A stretch of DNA of 33,377 bases from contig NZ_QPNC01000026.1 in the NCBI RefSeq assembly GCF_003386285.1, positions 1-33,377 of the forward strand, written 5' to 3'. The notes under the pieces are model-generated. The model did no database searches. It saw only the letters and a program-made list of their open reading frames with translations, and was not told the DNA's origin. Positions within the stretch are counted from its first letter, which is position 1, and the number at the start of each line of letters is the position of its first letter. The position numbers and the translations under genes are program-made. This document shows, piece after piece, positions 1 to 7,831 of this stretch. The DNA is from Nocardiopsis sp. FIRDI 009. GTDB lineage: Bacteria > Actinomycetota > Actinomycetes > Streptosporangiales > Streptosporangiaceae.

Positions 1-88
1 CACTGTAGCCGACCAGGGGCAAAGTGGGCACCTTTTGGGTACCCCGAGCGCCGCTACCTGCGTGTGGGCTGCCTAGAGAGCAGACCAC
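1..88. other. Upstream region of the rep1-like gene
   Basis: This short stretch leads into the GTG start at 89. A GGGTACCCC run at 38-46 is the only visible symmetry. I see no convincing promoter or strong Shine-Dalgarno (AGAG lies about 12 bases before the GTG), and the window edge may cut the control region. Confidence 0.3.
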
Positions 89-1237
89 GTGACCACCGAC
101 GACACCAACATCCCCGACGAGTTCGATCTCTCCGAAGCCCCTGCCGAAGGGGACGGCTACTACCAGGCAAAAACGCGCCAGTGGGTCGACCTGTGCCCCC
201 ACCTGGGCCCGTCCGACAGGACCGTTCTCCGCATCCTGACGGACCTGACCACCCACGCCAGTCACCGACGCAAGGTCAGCCTCGACGAGCTGCGCGGCGT
301 CGTGACCACCAACCCCGTCGCGCTTGGCGAGGAGCCCAAGCCGATCTCCGCCTCCGGCCTGCTGCGGATCCTGCGCAACCTCGCTGCCCTCGGACAGATC
401 ACCGCCGACGAGGCCGGCACACCGCTGAAGTTCAGCTCCCGCAAGAGCGCCCAGGCCCGCCCGATCAGCATGACGATCTGGCGCCTGCCCCGGCACGAGT
501 GCGGGTGCCACCGCAACGCGTTCGACGCCCTGGCCGCTGCCAAGGGCCAGGAGCCGCGGTTCGAGCCCGCCCGGATGGACGAGTCCGCCGTGCGTCGGCG
601 CCCGAAGCGAGCGGGTCAGAAATCTAACCCGCGAGGGTCAACGGGTCAGAAATCTAACCCGGGGGGTCAGAAATCTAACCCGAGGGGTCAGAAACTTGAC
701 CCGGACTCGCACGGTGACCAGCGCGAACCCGCACTACCCATTACTCCACCCACTTCTCTCTCCTCTTCTTCCTCGGAGGTCCCGGACACCACACCGTCCT
801 CGGTGGGTACCGGGGAGGAAGAAGACGAGACGCCTTCGGCGAACACCACCCCCACGTCGGCGACGGCCCAGGACCTCATGGGCCGCATCGACGCCAGTGC
901 GGAGGAAGCCGAGGCGGTTCTGGACGCGATCGAGGCCGACGCGGAACGCCGCAAGGTGGACGTGGGCTCTCTTCGCCGCTACGTCTCCGGATTCGACGTT
1001 CGGGACCTGAACCGTTTTCTTCGGCAGATCCGCGCTCAGCGTGCGCCTCAGCCCCGCACGGCGGCATCCGAGGCCACGGGCCCCGACCCCGTGTGCACCG
1101 AGCACCACGAACCCCTCGACTGCCCGGTGTGCGCGACCCTGCACCCGCGCATGGTCCAGCTCCTGCTCAACCGGTTCGGACCCATCCGCCGACCTGACCT
1201 GGCCGCCCGCCTGACCCCGACCGGCACTTCCGCCTGA
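89..1237 (+). CDS. Rep1-like plasmid replication initiator, winged-helix, with internal iterons
   Basis: The 382-residue protein has an N-terminal winged-helix-like region (about 40-135) and a short Cys/His patch (HECGCH) near 158. A repeated GQKSNPR-type segment (about 176-205) is encoded by DNA iterons. A low-complexity Ser/Thr/Glu linker and a helical C-terminus with a second Cys/His patch (CTEHHEPLDCPVC) follow. It is directly followed by a DnaB-type helicase gene. In Streptomyces plasmid pSLA2 the established replicon is rep1 (DNA-binding, iterons inside the gene) plus rep2 (helicase), and this locus has the same layout. I infer that the protein binds the iterons and loads the helicase. 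The GTG at 89 is the first start before the conserved region. The family call rests on architecture, not on an alignment. Confidence 0.65.
   Translation: MTTDDTNIPDEFDLSEAPAEGDGYYQAKTRQWVDLCPHLGPSDRTVLRILTDLTTHASHRRKVSLDELRGVVTTNPVALGEEPKPISASGLLRILRNLAALGQITADEAGTPLKFSSRKSAQARPISMTIWRLPRHECGCHRNAFDALAAAKGQEPRFEPARMDESAVRRRPKRAGQKSNPRGSTGQKSNPGGQKSNPRGQKLDPDSHGDQREPALPITPPTSLSSSSSEVPDTTPSSVGTGEEEDETPSANTTPTSATAQDLMGRIDASAEEAEAVLDAIEADAERRKVDVGSLRRYVSGFDVRDLNRFLRQIRAQRAPQPRTAASEATGPDPVCTEHHEPLDCPVCATLHPRMVQLLLNRFGPIRRPDLAARLTPTGTSA
613..702 (+). repeat. Four 18-bp iterons inside the rep1-like gene: candidate replication origin
   Basis: GGGTCAGAAATCTAACCC occurs exactly at 613-630, 643-660 and 664-681. 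A fourth, more symmetrical version (GGGTCAGAAACTTGACCC) lies at 685-702. The last three units are spaced exactly 21 bp, two helical turns, and an extra GGGTCA half-site lies at 635-640. Each unit has outer GGGT/ACCC arms. A long pyrimidine-rich tract (about 740-775) follows and could be an unwinding region. Origins inside rep1 are known for pSLA2-type plasmids. That this is the origin here is inference. Confidence 0.7.
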
Positions 1238-1254
1238 CCCCTGAACACGACAAC

Positions 1255-1291
1255 GGGGCCGGACATCGCCTGCAAGCTCACGTCCGGCCCC
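1255..1291 (+). terminator. Hairpin between rep1-like and dnaB genes
   Basis: A perfect 10-bp stem, GGGGCCGGAC (1255-1264) with GTCCGGCCCC (1282-1291), encloses a 17-base loop. There is no T-run, which is usual in actinomycetes. It lies 17 bases after the rep1 stop and may attenuate read-through into the helicase gene. Confidence 0.5.
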
Positions 1292-1318
1292 TGCCACCCA
1301 TGGGATGGAAACACCAGC

Positions 1319-2659
1319 ATGACCCACACCGAGAACACCCGCGTCCCCCCGCACGACATCCACGCCGAACAGTCCGTGCTCGGCGCGATGCTGATCTCCG
1401 CCGAGGCCGTGGTCGACGTCGGCGTCATGATCGGCGCCGGCGACTTCTACCGGCCCGCCCACCAGATCGTCTACGCCACGATCTCGGCGCTGATGGACCG
1501 CGGCGAGCCCACCGACGCCGTCGCGGTCGGCAACGAGCTGACCAAGAACGGCGACCTGGCGCGGGTGGGCGGGGCCATCTACCTGCACACCCTGACCGAG
1601 GCCGTCCCGACCGCCGCCAACGCCACCTACTACGCCAAGATCGTCGCCGACCGGGCGCTGCTGCGCCGCCTGGTCGAGGTCGGTACCCGCGCCGCCCAGA
1701 TCGGCTACATCGGCGAAGGCGAAGCGGTGGACCTGGTCGATGCCGCCCAGGCCGAGATGCTGGCCATCACCGACGGCGACCAGGGCGCCGAAGAGGACCC
1801 TTTGCCGGCCGACTACCTGCCCCGGGCCATGGACCGTATCCAGCAGCGGGCCGCCAAGGGCGGCGCACTCCAGGGGATCCCCACCGGGTTCGCGGACCTG
1901 GACGCGCTCACCAGCGGACTGCTGGCCGGGCAGATGATCGTCATCGGCGCCCGCCCCGCGGTCGGCAAGACAACGCTGGCTTTGGACTGGGCGCGCGAGG
2001 CCGCCTTCCGGGCCGGGCAGACCGTGGCGTTCTTCTCCCTAGAGATGGGCGAGGAGGAACTCACCGACCGGATGCTCTCGGCCGAGGCCCGGGTCCCGCT
2101 GCACTGCATCAAGTCCGGGCTGGTCGAGGACTACCACTGGGACGCGCTCAGCGCGGCCATGCCCACGATCAGCGACGCCAAGCTCGTCATCAAGACCGGC
2201 ATCAGCCAGCTCGCGCAGATCCGGGCCGCCTGCCGCAGGATGAAGCGGTCGCTGGGGCTGGGCATGGTGGTGGTCGACTACCTCCAGCTGGTGCAGACCG
2301 ACAGCCGCTACGACAGCAAGCAGCAGGAGGTCACCGAGATCTCCCGGGCGCTCAAGCTCCTGGCCCAGGAGCTGGGGGTGACGGTGGTGGCGCTGTCCCA
2401 GCTCAACCGCAAGTCCGAGGACCGGGCGGACAAGAAACCGCAGATGTCGGACCTGCGCGAAAGCGGAGCGATCGAACAGGACGCTGACCTGGTGGTCCTG
2501 CTGCACCGCGAGGACGTGCACGACAAGGAGTCCCCCAGGTCGGGGGAGGCGGACCTGCTCGTGGTCAAGCACCGCAACGGGCCCACCGCCGAGCTGACCG
2601 TGGCCTTCCAGGGCCACTACAGCCGCTTCGCCGACATGGGACCCAACCCGGTGGGCTGA
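1319..2659 (+). CDS. DnaB-type replicative helicase (Rep2-like)
   Basis: At 446 residues it has normal DnaB length and both domains: the N-terminal helical domain (about 12-115), a linker, and a RecA-fold ATPase domain (about 180-440). Walker A is GARPAVGKTT (210-219), the catalytic glutamate is in FFSLEMGEE (238-246), Walker B is VVVDYLQLV (317-325), a sensor follows in LSQLNR (359-364), and DLRESGAIEQDAD (378-390) is the conserved DnaB C-terminal motif. All key residues are present, so it should be an active hexameric helicase. It sits directly after the iteron-bearing initiator, which fits a plasmid-encoded replicative helicase. The ATG at 1319 is preceded by GGGATGGAA. It is the first of three tandem paralogues. 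Confidence 0.92.
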   Translation: MTHTENTRVPPHDIHAEQSVLGAMLISAEAVVDVGVMIGAGDFYRPAHQIVYATISALMDRGEPTDAVAVGNELTKNGDLARVGGAIYLHTLTEAVPTAANATYYAKIVADRALLRRLVEVGTRAAQIGYIGEGEAVDLVDAAQAEMLAITDGDQGAEEDPLPADYLPRAMDRIQQRAAKGGALQGIPTGFADLDALTSGLLAGQMIVIGARPAVGKTTLALDWAREAAFRAGQTVAFFSLEMGEEELTDRMLSAEARVPLHCIKSGLVEDYHWDALSAAMPTISDAKLVIKTGISQLAQIRAACRRMKRSLGLGMVVVDYLQLVQTDSRYDSKQQEVTEISRALKLLAQELGVTVVALSQLNRKSEDRADKKPQMSDLRESGAIEQDADLVVLLHREDVHDKESPRSGEADLLVVKHRNGPTAELTVAFQGHYSRFADMGPNPVG

Positions 2660-2670
2660 CCGACCCGACT

Positions 2671-2712
2671 CCATGGGGCCGACCGGTTAGAAACAGCCGG
2701 TCGGCCCCATGG
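2671..2712 (+). terminator. Strong hairpin terminator after dnaB
   Basis: A perfect 16-bp inverted repeat, CCATGGGGCCGACCGG (2671-2686) with its complement (2697-2712), encloses a 10-base loop. It starts 11 bases after the helicase stop, so the second paralogue probably needs its own promoter or read-through. Confidence 0.75.
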
Positions 2713-2788
2713 CGAGAACCCCTCACGCACCGACCCCCGGGCGGGCATCCTGAGAAGCCCGTGTTCGGACGACCTCGAAGGAGCCCCC

Positions 2789-3565
2789 GTGAACGCCCCC
2801 GCCTTCACCGGTGTCGAGATCCCCTACGCCTCCCTGCGCGGCGTGCTGCCGTCCCTGAAGGCCGGCACGGTCACCCTGCTGTCGTCCTGGACCACCATCG
2901 GCAAGACCGCCCTGGCCCTCGACCTGGCCCGCCGCACAGCGCTGGCGGGAGTGCCCACCCTGTACTGCTCCGGACACGAGAAGCGCGAGCACCTGGTGGT
3001 GCGGGTGCTGACCGCGACCGCGGACGTGGACAACACCGTCCTGAACGAGCGCCCGGTCGAACCCGAGGCCCTGGAACGGGTCAAGGCGGTCCAGGACATC
3101 CTCACCGCCATGCCGATGAACACCGTGAACCTGCTCAACGGCCCCATGTCCCGGGTCGTGGAGGAGGCCAAGGCCGAAGACCCCCGCCTGCTGGTCGTCG
3201 ACGACGTGGACTCGCTCACCGACCCCCACGATCTCCAGGAGGCCGAACTCGCCAAGTACGGGGTGATGCTCTCCCACCTGGCCCGCACCCGCCAGATGAG
3301 CGTCCTGGTGCTCTCCCAGCTCAACCGGGTGCCCTCCGACGAGTACGGGCGCCCGCCCCGGATCGAGGACCTGGGCGTGCGTCAGGCGTTGGCTCAGGCC
3401 TGCGAAACGGTCATCCTCATGCACCGCCCCGAGTTCTACGACCCCGACGACCGACCGATGGAAGTCGATCTCCAGGTCCTCAACCCCACAGGTGCCTCCC
3501 ACGGAACGGCCACACTCGCGGCCCTGCTGGCCCGCTCCCAGTTCGTCGACCTGCCAGAGCAGTAG
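2789..3565 (+). CDS. DnaB-like RecA-fold ATPase lacking the N-terminal domain
   Basis: This 258-residue protein matches only the C-terminal RecA domain of DnaB. The Walker A region reads SWTTIGKT (33-40), with serine in place of the first glycine but GKT kept. A glutamate follows in CSGHEKRE (60-67), Walker B is LLVVDD (134-139), and a sensor lies in LSQLNR (175-180). The DLRESG-type motif of true DnaB is eroded to EDLGVRQALAQACE (193-206). The strong AAGGAG seven bases before the GTG at 2789 fixes the start, so the missing N-terminal domain is real. It may be a loader, an adaptor or a hetero-oligomer partner of the neighbouring helicases. That role is inference; a RecA/KaiC-type ATPase is the alternative. 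Confidence 0.75.
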   Translation: MNAPAFTGVEIPYASLRGVLPSLKAGTVTLLSSWTTIGKTALALDLARRTALAGVPTLYCSGHEKREHLVVRVLTATADVDNTVLNERPVEPEALERVKAVQDILTAMPMNTVNLLNGPMSRVVEEAKAEDPRLLVVDDVDSLTDPHDLQEAELAKYGVMLSHLARTRQMSVLVLSQLNRVPSDEYGRPPRIEDLGVRQALAQACETVILMHRPEFYDPDDRPMEVDLQVLNPTGASHGTATLAALLARSQFVDLPEQ

Positions 3566-3591
3566 CCACCGCAGAACGGAGAAGGCCTCGG

Positions 3592-4779
3592 ATGACCGAC
3601 ACCCCCAACCCCACCGCCCAGGCCGAACGCGCTGTGCTCGGATCCGCGATGATGTCCAAGAACAGCGTCGAAGCGGTCGTGCGCATCATCGGCACCGACC
3701 CACAGCGCTTCACCGAACCCGCCCACCGGCTCGTGTACGCCAGCCTTTTGCGCCTGCGCGAACGCGACGAACCGATCGACCCCATCACCGTCCACGAGGA
3801 CCTGGTCGCACGGCAGGAGTCCGACGAGGTCGGTGGTCCGCTCTACCTGCACCAGCTCACCGACGCCGCCGACCACGACAACATCGAACGCAACGCCCGC
3901 CACGTCGCCTTCACCCCCGCGTCCATCGCCTCCGAACACGCCCGGTGGGTGGGAGATGCCCTTCCCGACTATCTCGACCGACTGGAGGACCCTGGCAGAG
4001 CACCGCGGCCCAGCCCACCCACCGGGTTCGCGGACCTGGACGGGCTCCTGACCGGGTTGGAACCGGGCACGCTCACCGTGATCTCAGGCCGCCCCACCGT
4101 GGGCAAATCCGTGCTGCTGGGAAACTTCGCCCGCTCATCGGCGCTCCGCCACAGCATCCCCACCGTCTGGATCGACCAGGAGAGCCCCCGCCAGCAAGTC
4201 CTCGACCGGATCCTCTCCGCCGAAGCCCGCGTCGCCCTACACACGATCAGGCTGCGCATGATGACCGACGACGACTGGGTACGGCTTGCCCGAACCATGG
4301 GCCGCATCTCTGTATCGCCGCTGCTGCTTCACGCGGGAGCGCGTGTGGACACCGGCCAGGTGCGGCAGCTGGCCGAGGAGAGTGGGGCGGGCCTGATGGC
4401 GGTCGACGGCCTGCAACACCTCAAGCCCCGCCGAGACCGCGAGACCCGTGAGCGGGAGGTCTCCGACATCACCCGTGAGCTGAAGGACATCGCCCTGGAA
4501 CTCGACATACCGGTCGTAGCCACCGCCCATCTGAATCGGGCGCCCCTCCAGCGGACTGACCCCTCTGCCACCCTCGACGATCTGCGTGAGTCCGACCTGA
4601 TCGCCCACCTGGCCGACACCGTGATCCTCATCGAACGACCCGACATGCGCGACCCCAACTCCCCCCGGGCAGGGGAAGCCGACCTGATTGTGGCCAAACA
4701 CCGCAACGGCCCTACCGCTGAGGTGACGGTCGCGTTCCAAGGCCACTACAGCCGGTTCTTCGACATCGCGCGAAGGTAA
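3592..4779 (+). CDS. Second DnaB-type helicase paralogue
   Basis: At 395 residues it is slightly short for DnaB. It has the N-terminal domain (about 8-110), a shortened linker and a RecA domain (about 143-392). Walker A is SGRPTVGKS (165-173), a glutamate lies in WIDQES (193-198), Walker B is LMAVDGLQHL (268-277), and a sensor lies in ATAHLNR (310-316). The DnaB C-terminal motif survives as DLRESDLIAHLAD (330-342). The last 35 residues are almost identical to those of the first helicase (KHRNGPTAE, FQGHYSRF), which points to duplication or gene conversion. The ATG at 3592 follows GGAG and sits 26 bases after the previous stop. Motifs look competent, but the changed residues around Walker B and the shorter linker suggest a specialised role. 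Confidence 0.85.
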   Translation: MTDTPNPTAQAERAVLGSAMMSKNSVEAVVRIIGTDPQRFTEPAHRLVYASLLRLRERDEPIDPITVHEDLVARQESDEVGGPLYLHQLTDAADHDNIERNARHVAFTPASIASEHARWVGDALPDYLDRLEDPGRAPRPSPPTGFADLDGLLTGLEPGTLTVISGRPTVGKSVLLGNFARSSALRHSIPTVWIDQESPRQQVLDRILSAEARVALHTIRLRMMTDDDWVRLARTMGRISVSPLLLHAGARVDTGQVRQLAEESGAGLMAVDGLQHLKPRRDRETREREVSDITRELKDIALELDIPVVATAHLNRAPLQRTDPSATLDDLRESDLIAHLADTVILIERPDMRDPNSPRAGEADLIVAKHRNGPTAEVTVAFQGHYSRFFDIARR

Positions 4780-5075
4780 GCCTCTGCATCACGCACAACT
4801 CCACACCAGCGCCCTTTGGCCCGGCTACCGCGCACATCGACCGGTAAAGACCGGTACCCAGCCGGGGTCGCGCCCGCTCGGAGGTCGACCGGTCGAACCG
4901 CCCTCACGCGCACGCGCGCGAGGCCCGCCGGTGAGCACCAGGCCGCGCGAACACCGAACACCGCGCCCGTGTTCTGACGAAAACAGGCGAAGACCTAGCA
5001 GAATCGGGCCCCTTCACGGGCGCACACGGTGGTGCTCCGGGGCGTCGTGTCCCCACAACGATCTACGATGTAAGG
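4780..5075. other. Non-coding spacer with ACCGGT repeats before the HNH gene
   Basis: There is no credible gene here. GACCGGT occurs at about 4838 and 4852, and a perfect 12-bp palindrome TCGACCGGTCGA lies at 4885-4896. GAACAC (4956-4961) pairs with GTGTTC (4969-4974) across 7 bases. The ACCGGT cluster could be a protein-binding region. Confidence 0.4.
5064..5069 (+). promoter_or_regulatory. -10 box for a probable leaderless HNH transcript
   Basis: TACGAT (5064-5069) matches the actinomycete -10 and ends six bases before the GTG start at 5076, so transcription would begin at or next to the start codon. The -35 region around 5041 is weak. Confidence 0.45.
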
Positions 5076-5459
5076 GTGCCTGCTCGTCCTCCCCAACCCT
5101 GCAAAACCCCCGGGTGTCGGCAGAAGGCCCGCCCGGGGAAACCCACCTGCGCTGGGTGCCGCACCCGGGCGAACCGGGACCTGCGCCAGCGGCGCGGTGA
5201 TTCCACCGCCCAGGGGTACGGCCGCAGTCACCGGCAACGGTTCCGGCCCGGCGTGCTGGCCCGAGACCGCATCTGCCAGATGTGCAAGAAGGCCGAGGCC
5301 ACCGAAGCTGACCACTACCCGCTGGACCGCAGAACCCTCGTCGTCATGGGGCTGGACCCGGACGACCCCGAGCACGGGCGGGGCCTGTGCCACACCTGCC
5401 ACTCCCGGCACACCGCCGCCACGAACCCGGGGGGCTGGTACCGGCACGCCCCCTGGTAA
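5076..5459 (+). CDS. HNH endonuclease with N-terminal zinc ribbon
   Basis: The 127-residue protein opens with a four-cysteine zinc ribbon (C9, C14, C25, C28). A basic linker leads to an HNH fold: YGRSHRQRF (48-56), CQMC (67-70), the metal-site ADHYPLD (78-84) and LCHTCHSRHT (104-113). This layout is common for small HNH nucleases in actinophages and plasmids, where they nick or cut DNA. It stands alone behind the helicase cassette, and no terminase or methyltransferase is next to it. The GTG start has no normal ribosome-binding site but sits immediately behind a -10 box. It could act in plasmid processing or be a homing-type nuclease. Confidence 0.85.
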   Translation: MPARPPQPCKTPGCRQKARPGKPTCAGCRTRANRDLRQRRGDSTAQGYGRSHRQRFRPGVLARDRICQMCKKAEATEADHYPLDRRTLVVMGLDPDDPEHGRGLCHTCHSRHTAATNPGGWYRHAPW

Positions 5460-5824
5460 CCCACCCCCTAGGAGGGGTAGGGGGGTCGAAATCCCTCCAG
5501 GCCGGAGAGACGTCCAGCGCGCGGGTAACCCCGTTTCCGCGGCTCGGAATTTCCCGAACTGTTCCCATCGCCGCAGGTCACGGTCTGCTGAGGTACGCGA
5601 TCACCGGGCTCCGTGGCCACGTGCCCATGCTCCTGGACGACGACGGCGACCGCGTAGGTCATCCCGCCCACACGTGACAAAAACCCCGGAACAGTTCCAC
5701 AAGCGACTGGTCATGAGTGTGGCGGCCTCTGCGTCCTGAACCGGCCACCCCCTCTGGGAGTTGTGGTCTTCGGCGCGGGGTAGTGGTCGGTCACGGTTAC
5801 GACGATTTAACCAAGGAACCCCCC
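5460..5824. other. Gene-free stretch between HNH and zinc-ribbon genes
   Basis: About 365 bases hold no ORF with a ribosome-binding site. GAACTGTTCC (around 5559) and GGAACAGTTCC (around 5689) are complementary copies about 130 bases apart. I see no terminator with a clear stem directly after the HNH gene. Confidence 0.35.
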
Positions 5825-6085
5825 ATGTCCCACCCCTGTCTGCGCTGTAGACGTGTCTCTCTCCCGAACGTTGGGCTCTGTCCCCCTTGCGCCAGAAAGG
5901 TCAACGAAATAGCGGACAGAGAGGTTGAAGAAGCGGAACGCGAAGGCGCACTGATCGCTGCGGAACTGGCAGCCCACGACAGGATCTCCCGAGTAACAGG
6001 AGGGCGCGGAGGGTCCGGGTGCGCCCTGCTTGTGCTTGCCGGTGCCGCTCTCCCGGTCATCCTTGACTTGGTGCAGGTCTTGTAG
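5825..6085 (+). CDS. Small zinc-ribbon protein with C-terminal membrane helix
   Basis: The 86-residue product starts at the ATG at 5825, which has AAGGA eight bases upstream. An upstream in-frame extension to 5717 lacks a ribosome-binding site. Two cysteine pairs (CLRC at residues 5-8, CPPC at 19-22) form a likely zinc ribbon. A charged, Glu/Ala-rich helix follows (about 27-50), and the protein ends in a hydrophobic segment (about 64-84) that could anchor it in the membrane. I do not recognise the family. It is convergent with the next gene, and a shared bidirectional hairpin separates them. Confidence 0.55.
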   Translation: MSHPCLRCRRVSLPNVGLCPPCARKVNEIADREVEEAEREGALIAAELAAHDRISRVTGGRGGSGCALLVLAGAALPVILDLVQVL

Positions 6086-6122
6086 GCGAGATTCTTCCAG
6101 CGAGTGGCGCGGGCCGATCAGC

Positions 6123-6165
6123 GAGGCTGTCTCGCCGGGCAGGTCGTGCTCGGCGAGACAGCCTC
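6123..6165. terminator. Bidirectional hairpin between convergent genes
   Basis: A perfect 15-bp stem (GAGGCTGTCTCGCCG at 6123-6137 with 6151-6165) encloses a 13-base loop. It sits between a + gene ending at 6085 and a - gene ending at 6170, so it can serve both. Confidence 0.7.
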
Positions 6166-6169
6166 CGTC

Positions 6170-7021
6170 TCAGGCCAGGGACGGGTTCGGACCGCTGGGG
6201 GCCCGCCACCCCTCCTCCGTGTCAGCCTCCCGAGGTGGCGGGAGCTTGCGCTGACGCTTCCTCCTTCGGATGCGGTAGCAGGCGTCCTCCCACGCCTTCA
6301 GCTCCTTGGGGTCCAACACCCCGCAGCCACGCACGAAGGCCAACACCGCGACCATCTGCGGGCCCCTGTCCTCGACTTTGAGGACCTTGCTGATCGTGTT
6401 GTAGGAACGGGCCTGGTGTTTGGTCGGATCGACTCCTTCGGGGATGGTCAGGGAACGGTGAGCGATATCGCGCAGCGAGGGTTCGCCCGCGCGGATGTGT
6501 AGGCACACAAGAGCCTCGACCAGGTCCTCGTGGGTGACCGCCCTACGCGGGTCGGTCGCGGCCTCCGTGGGATCCAAGAAGGTCTCGTCACTGTGCTGGT
6601 AGCCGCGCTGCTCCAGCATGGTGCGGCTCAGCGCCAGCCGGTGCCGCTGCCCCGGGGGCATGACGATCTCCTCGAACTCGGCCAGGGCGGCGGCCAACGT
6701 GCCGTAGTCGGCGTTGAGGCCGTCACCGTAGGCCAACAGGGAAGCGATCAAGGGCCACCCGTCATCGTCGCGGTCCAGGTCCTTCAGCACGGTGCGCAGG
6801 GCGTGGATGTCGCCGTGCACCAAAGCTGTGGTCACCGGCTCGGGGATACCCAAGACGTCGGTGCACACCTGACGGAAGGTGGCCTCATCGGCGCCGGATC
6901 GGGCGCGTAGATGGAACACCAGGGCCTGGAAGCGGTCCTCGGAGGAGAACCGGGACAGCGGGTAGGTCTGATCGAGGATCTCGATGGTGAGCTTGATGCC
7001 GCGTGCGGCGTGCTCGCCCAC
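6170..7021 (-). CDS. HTH-domain protein of unknown role
   Basis: This 283-residue protein has no signal peptide or membrane helix. The N-terminal two thirds is helical and unfamiliar. The C-terminal part (about 165-262) resembles the HTH module at the front of many actinobacterial regulators: VEALVCLHIRAGEPSLRDIA, then ARSYNTISKVLK, then FVRGCG and WEDACYRIRRR. The tail is basic and Pro-rich. The GTG start lies eight bases after the stop of the small membrane protein gene upstream and has no ribosome-binding site of its own, so it is probably translated by coupling. It may be a DNA-binding partner of that membrane protein. A transcriptional role is inference. Confidence 0.6.
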   Translation of the reverse strand: MGEHAARGIKLTIEILDQTYPLSRFSSEDRFQALVFHLRARSGADEATFRQVCTDVLGIPEPVTTALVHGDIHALRTVLKDLDRDDDGWPLIASLLAYGDGLNADYGTLAAALAEFEEIVMPPGQRHRLALSRTMLEQRGYQHSDETFLDPTEAATDPRRAVTHEDLVEALVCLHIRAGEPSLRDIAHRSLTIPEGVDPTKHQARSYNTISKVLKVEDRGPQMVAVLAFVRGCGVLDPKELKAWEDACYRIRRRKRQRKLPPPREADTEEGWRAPSGPNPSLA

Positions 7022-7029
7022 CAGGCGCG

Positions 7030-7224
7030 CTAGCGGGCGTAGAGGCGGTGGGCGGCCTTGACCGCTGCGTAGGCCAGTGCCGATGCCGCGGCCACGGCGA
7101 CGGCGGCGTCATGACCGGCATGGATGGCGTAGACCGCGAAGCACACGACCACGATGACCACGATGATCTTCAGCCCCGGGCGCCCCTGGTCACGGGGTGC
7201 GGGGGTGGGGTGGGACATCTCCAC
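7030..7224 (-). CDS. Small two-helix membrane protein
   Basis: The 64-residue protein has a short polar Pro-rich start and two hydrophobic segments (about 19-34 and 40-54), then a basic end. GAGGAG eight bases before the GTG at 7224 sets the start. It heads a two-gene unit with the HTH protein downstream. Small membrane proteins like this are common in actinomycete transfer and spread regions, but this one lies outside the main transfer block and I do not recognise the family. Confidence 0.6.
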   Translation of the reverse strand: MEMSHPTPAPRDQGRPGLKIIVVIVVVCFAVYAIHAGHDAAVAVAAASALAYAAVKAAHRLYAR

Positions 7225-7831
7225 CAGTTTGTCTCCTCGTTGAGAACGTCATCGAACCGCAGGTGGCACCCACCGACACGTCGGCGGATCGCCTTCTGGG
7301 TGACCGGATGACGGCGTGCCGGGGGTCGCGGCCCCGGAGAAACGCCGTTCCTTGCACTATGCCAGCTCGCGGAGACGCAGAAGAACAACGCGGACATCAA
7401 ACGCATCTTGCGACACACGATCCTCGGGTACAACCCTGTTGACCTGCGGATACGTCTGTGTGTCACTGTTTGTGGAGAACAATTAATTTTTGTCACGCGG
7501 GCCCCCGTGACACCGGATATCGACAAGGTGTGTTTTACTGCTTTCGGGTACCCACATGCGCCCGCTATGCCCGATTTATCGGTACAGCGGGTGCTTTGAG
7601 AAGTCATCTTGACCGGGTGAAGTCTCAGGAGCGTCGCCAGCGACCCGTCGCGGGGGAACTGGCTGATCCTGCGGGTCCGCCAGGGGACCCCCCATTCCTT
7701 GGCGGACCTGTGGCACCTGTTCAGCACTGTCACGCCGTGGTCTCAGACCGCCCCGGGTAGGGCGCGTGACACGCGATGACAGCACGTTCTTGCAGTTCAG
7801 AGGCGAATTTTAGACGGGTGGGCGCCCCGGG
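7225..7831. other. Gene-free 600-bp region with several hairpins
   Basis: No ORF here has a ribosome-binding site and a plausible protein. An AT-rich patch (AACAATTAATTTTTG, about 7479-7493) is followed by a near-palindrome around GTCACGCGGGCCCCCGTGAC. A nested hairpin lies at 7558-7594: 9-base outer arms with one wobble and an inner CCGAT/ATCGG stem. A further perfect 9-bp stem pairs 7674-7682 with 7700-7708. The region could hold the promoter of the 7224 gene, a small RNA or an origin-type signal. Confidence 0.45.

Noticed and set aside
613..702. CRISPR array
   Set aside because: Units are 18 bp with spacers of only 3 to 12 bases, inside a coding region; no cas genes.
1300..2487. A + strand frame overlapping dnaB
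   Set aside because: Arg/Pro/Gly-rich shadow of the helicase gene in another frame.
2761..3591. N-terminal extension of the third helicase
   Set aside because: It overlaps the second helicase gene in another frame; the ATG at 3592 has a ribosome-binding site and aligns with the DnaB start.
5076..6085. Phage-defence or phage packaging locus
   Set aside because: The HNH nuclease is next to no terminase, portal, methyltransferase or known defence partner.
7170..7733. A 187-codon - strand frame
   Set aside because: It overlaps the small membrane protein gene and the hairpin region and lacks a start signal. The stretch AKEWGVPWRT hints at an HTH but is not supported further.
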